From contig JAFAQI010000264.1 of the NCBI GenBank assembly GCA_019246495.1, forward strand, positions 1 to 7,512: a stretch of 7,512 nt of DNA. Direction: 5' to 3'. The translations under genes and the position numbers were made by a program. This stretch comes from Frankiales bacterium (GTDB lineage Bacteria > Actinomycetota > Actinomycetes > JAFAQI01). Of the stretch, positions 5,870 through 7,512 are shown one piece after another. Positions within the stretch are counted from its first letter, which is position 1, and every line of letters starts with the position of its first letter. The notes under the pieces were generated by a model, which ran no database searches, was not told the DNA's origin, and worked only from the letters and a program-made list of their open reading frames with translations.

Positions 5870-7228
5870 GGCGTCCGTCGGCAGGGTGACGACGAAGCGG
5901 GCGCCACCCAGCGGAGCGGGCGCGGACTCGACCCGCACCTCGCCGCCGTGCTCGCGAACGGTCTCCGCGACGATCGCCAGCCCCAGCCCGAAGCCACCGG
6001 CCGCGCGTTCCCGGCTCTCGTCCAGACGACTGAAGCGTTCGAAGATGCGCGTGCGTTCCTCGGCCGGTACGCCGGGGCCGTCGTCGCTCACCACAAGCGT
6101 CGCGTGATCGGCGTTAGCCGACAGCTCGACCGCCACCGTCGACGCGGCGTGCCGGGCGGCGTTGTCGAGCAGGTTGCGCACAACGCGGCGCAGGGCCTCC
6201 GCATCTCCCTCGACTCGGGCTGCCGAGACCGACGACGCATCGACCGCGGGCCGCAGGACCGGGCGCACCCGCTCGAGCTCTTCCCAGACGATCTCGTCGA
6301 GGTCGACCGGCTGGCGTCGCGCCGACCTTGCAGCCACGTCGTCGAGCCGCGCCAGCTGGAGTAGCCCGTCGGTCAGCGCGTTCATCCGTTCCACTTCCGC
6401 AAGCAGCGTGACGCGTTGCTCGGCGTCGCCTCCGGCAAGACCGGCCGCGCCGACCTCGAGCTGCGCCCGGAGACCGGCGAGCGGGCTGCGCAGCTCGTGT
6501 GCGGCGTCGGCGACGAACTCCCGCTGGCGTCGCTGCGCCGCGTCGACGCGGTCGAGCATCTCGTTGAACGTGGCGGCAAGCCGGTCGAGCTCCGCCGTAC
6601 CCGGCGCAGTCAGCCGCTGAGCCGGATCGCGGATCTCGCGCGCCTGCCGGCGAAGGTCGTCGACGGACGTCAGCGCCCGGCCGACGAGCAGCCAGACGAT
6701 GAGAGCCATCAGCGCAAGCAATACCGGCAGGCCGGCCGCGAGAGCCACACGCAGCTCGTGCATCGTGTTGCGGAAGTCGTCGCTGGCGAGCGCGACGTAG
6801 ACGCGCCGGCCATGGCTCGCCGCAAGCCCGGCGACCCGGTAATCGTCGGCCGTGTTGGCGAACGGCAGCGAGCCGATGTCATGCAGCCGCGACGGCACAC
6901 CCACCGGAAGCCGGAACAGCGCCGGCTTGCCCGCGATGCTCCGGCTAGCGGCGATCACTCGGCCGTCGGCGCTGAGGATCTGCACGACGGTGTCGGTCTC
7001 ACCGCCGACGTCCGCTGCGCCGGCCGCGTCCCCCTGCTCGAGGGTCGCCGCCGCGGCCCGAGCCTCAGTGCGTACGGAGTCGTCGATCGAAGCTTGAAGG
7101 TCTTCCTGCAAGAGCTCGACCAGCACGATCGCCGCGCCGGCGAGCGCCACGGCGATGACCGCGATGGCGAGAAGAGTTAGCCGGGCGCGGAGCGAACGCA
7201 GCAGGACACCGGCACGCACACCCGTCAC
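5816..7228 (-). CDS. Two-component sensor histidine kinase
   Basis: A 470-residue membrane kinase that autophosphorylates on a histidine and should pass phosphate to the response regulator encoded just upstream. Order of parts: transmembrane segment 1 (about 17-40), an extracytoplasmic sensor region of about 120 residues with no recognised ligand motif, transmembrane segment 2 (about 162-183), a HAMP linker (184-236), and the HisKA domain with H-box DAAHELRSPL (phosphorylated His244). The ATPase domain has N-box RNLLDNAARH (Asn352, Asn356), G1 box DDGPGVP (382-388), F box IFERFSR and G2 box GGFGLGLAI. All catalytic motifs are intact. The GTG start overlaps the regulator's TGA as GTGA, implying translational coupling; a GTG three codons later is an alternative start. 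The last 17 codons plus stop lie antisense to the MFS gene and encode a Gly/Ser/Glu-rich tail beyond the ATPase fold. The input signal is unknown. Confidence 0.95.
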   Translation of the reverse strand: MTGVRAGVLLRSLRARLTLLAIAVIAVALAGAAIVLVELLQEDLQASIDDSVRTEARAAAATLEQGDAAGAADVGGETDTVVQILSADGRVIAASRSIAGKPALFRLPVGVPSRLHDIGSLPFANTADDYRVAGLAASHGRRVYVALASDDFRNTMHELRVALAAGLPVLLALMALIVWLLVGRALTSVDDLRRQAREIRDPAQRLTAPGTAELDRLAATFNEMLDRVDAAQRRQREFVADAAHELRSPLAGLRAQLEVGAAGLAGGDAEQRVTLLAEVERMNALTDGLLQLARLDDVAARSARRQPVDLDEIVWEELERVRPVLRPAVDASSVSAARVEGDAEALRRVVRNLLDNAARHAASTVAVELSANADHATLVVSDDGPGVPAEERTRIFERFSRLDESRERAAGGFGLGLAIVAETVREHGGEVRVESAPAPLGGARFVVTLPTDASTAGGDGSRAESGAEGQ

Positions 7229-7512
7229 CCGCCGTCGGCTTCGAGCCGATAGCCGGCCCCGCGCACGGTGCTGATCGAAGCGCGACCGAACGGCTGGTCG
7301 ATCTTGCGGCGCAGATAGCCTACGTAGACCTCGACGACGTTGGGGTCGCCGTCGAAGCTCATGTCCCAGACGTTCTCGATGATGGTGCGCTTGGATACGA
7401 CGTCGCCGCGGCGGCGCATCAGGAAATCGAGCAGTGCGAACTCGCGCGAGGTCAGCGGGATGTCGGTGCCGCCGCGGGTGACCTTGCGCCGAGCCGGGTC
7501 CACGGTGAGGTC
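7225..7512 (-). CDS. OmpR-family response regulator, C-terminal DNA-binding part (5' end missing)
   Basis: Only the last 95 residues lie in the window; the frame is open through base 7512 and the receiver domain lies beyond it. What is seen is a complete winged-helix domain of the OmpR/PhoB type: the leading strands DLTVDPARRKVTRGG, then LTSREFALLDFLMRR (first helix), GDVVSKRTIIENVW, the recognition-helix region NVVEVYVGYLRRKID, and the wing STVRGAGYRL near the end. The sequence style is close to the MprA/TcrA-like group frequent in Actinomycetota. Its TGA (7225-7227) overlaps the GTG of the kinase, so the two form one operon transcribed right to left. The GTG at 7503, like any later Met codon, is internal and not the true start. 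Target genes cannot be inferred; the MFS gene on the opposite strand is a possible but unsupported target. Confidence 0.95.
   Translation of the reverse strand, partial: DLTVDPARRKVTRGGTDIPLTSREFALLDFLMRRRGDVVSKRTIIENVWDMSFDGDPNVVEVYVGYLRRKIDQPFGRASISTVRGAGYRLEADGG

Noticed and set aside
4873..5889. A 338-codon plus-strand frame within the MFS gene
   Set aside because: The overlapping frame gives a clear 12-helix transporter, while this one is an Arg/Gly/Ala-rich product without hydrophobic pattern.
6416..7180. A 254-codon plus-strand frame opposite the histidine kinase
   Set aside because: The minus strand encodes all kinase motifs in order; this is its antisense shadow.
5816..7512. The kinase-regulator pair as dedicated controller of the MFS transporter
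   Set aside because: The genes are convergent, the regulator's targets are unknown, and no matching direct repeats of OmpR type were found upstream of the transporter. Proximity alone is not evidence.

Overview
This is a G+C-rich stretch with strong G/C bias at codon third positions, GTG starts and purine-rich ribosome binding sites. With the homodimeric pyruvate dehydrogenase E1, an actinobacterial-style DUF2795 protein and an OmpR-type two-component pair, it reads as chromosomal DNA of a high-G+C Actinomycetota. I cannot name the genus. I see no insertion sequence, integrase, tRNA, rRNA or CRISPR array, and no gap over 300 bases without a gene.

Layout, left to right. (1) Bases 1-1752, plus strand: the 3' two thirds of aceE, the pyruvate dehydrogenase E1 component, whose 5' end lies outside the window. 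(2) Bases 1765-2088, minus strand, convergent with aceE: a small Ala/Pro-rich exported protein with a signal peptide and a C-terminal AAETG, hydrophobic stretch and Arg-rich end resembling a class E (LAxTG) sortase signal. (3) A 122-bp divergent intergenic region, then a DUF2795 protein (2211-2621, plus). (4) A two-gene unit on the plus strand: an unrecognised 277-residue protein with a C-terminal cysteine cluster (2794-3627), followed 3 nt later by a membrane-anchored SPFH/band 7 protein (3631-4557). (5) A 70-bp gap with two inverted repeats and a probable leaderless promoter, then an MFS transporter (4628-5869). (6) On the minus strand, a two-component system: the C-terminal DNA-binding part of an OmpR-family response regulator at the right edge, overlapping by 4 nt (GTGA) a full sensor histidine kinase (5816-7228). 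The kinase gene's 3' end overlaps the MFS gene by 54 bp tail to tail.

Only two functional groupings are supported: regulator plus kinase as one signalling pair, and the cysteine-cluster protein plus SPFH protein as a translationally linked pair of unknown role. Nothing ties aceE, the transporter or the DUF2795 protein to them beyond proximity. No complete known defence or biosynthetic system is visible. The least explained parts are the unknown-SPFH pair, the sortase-substrate-like small protein, and a recurring CGGCGTACGCCG palindrome.
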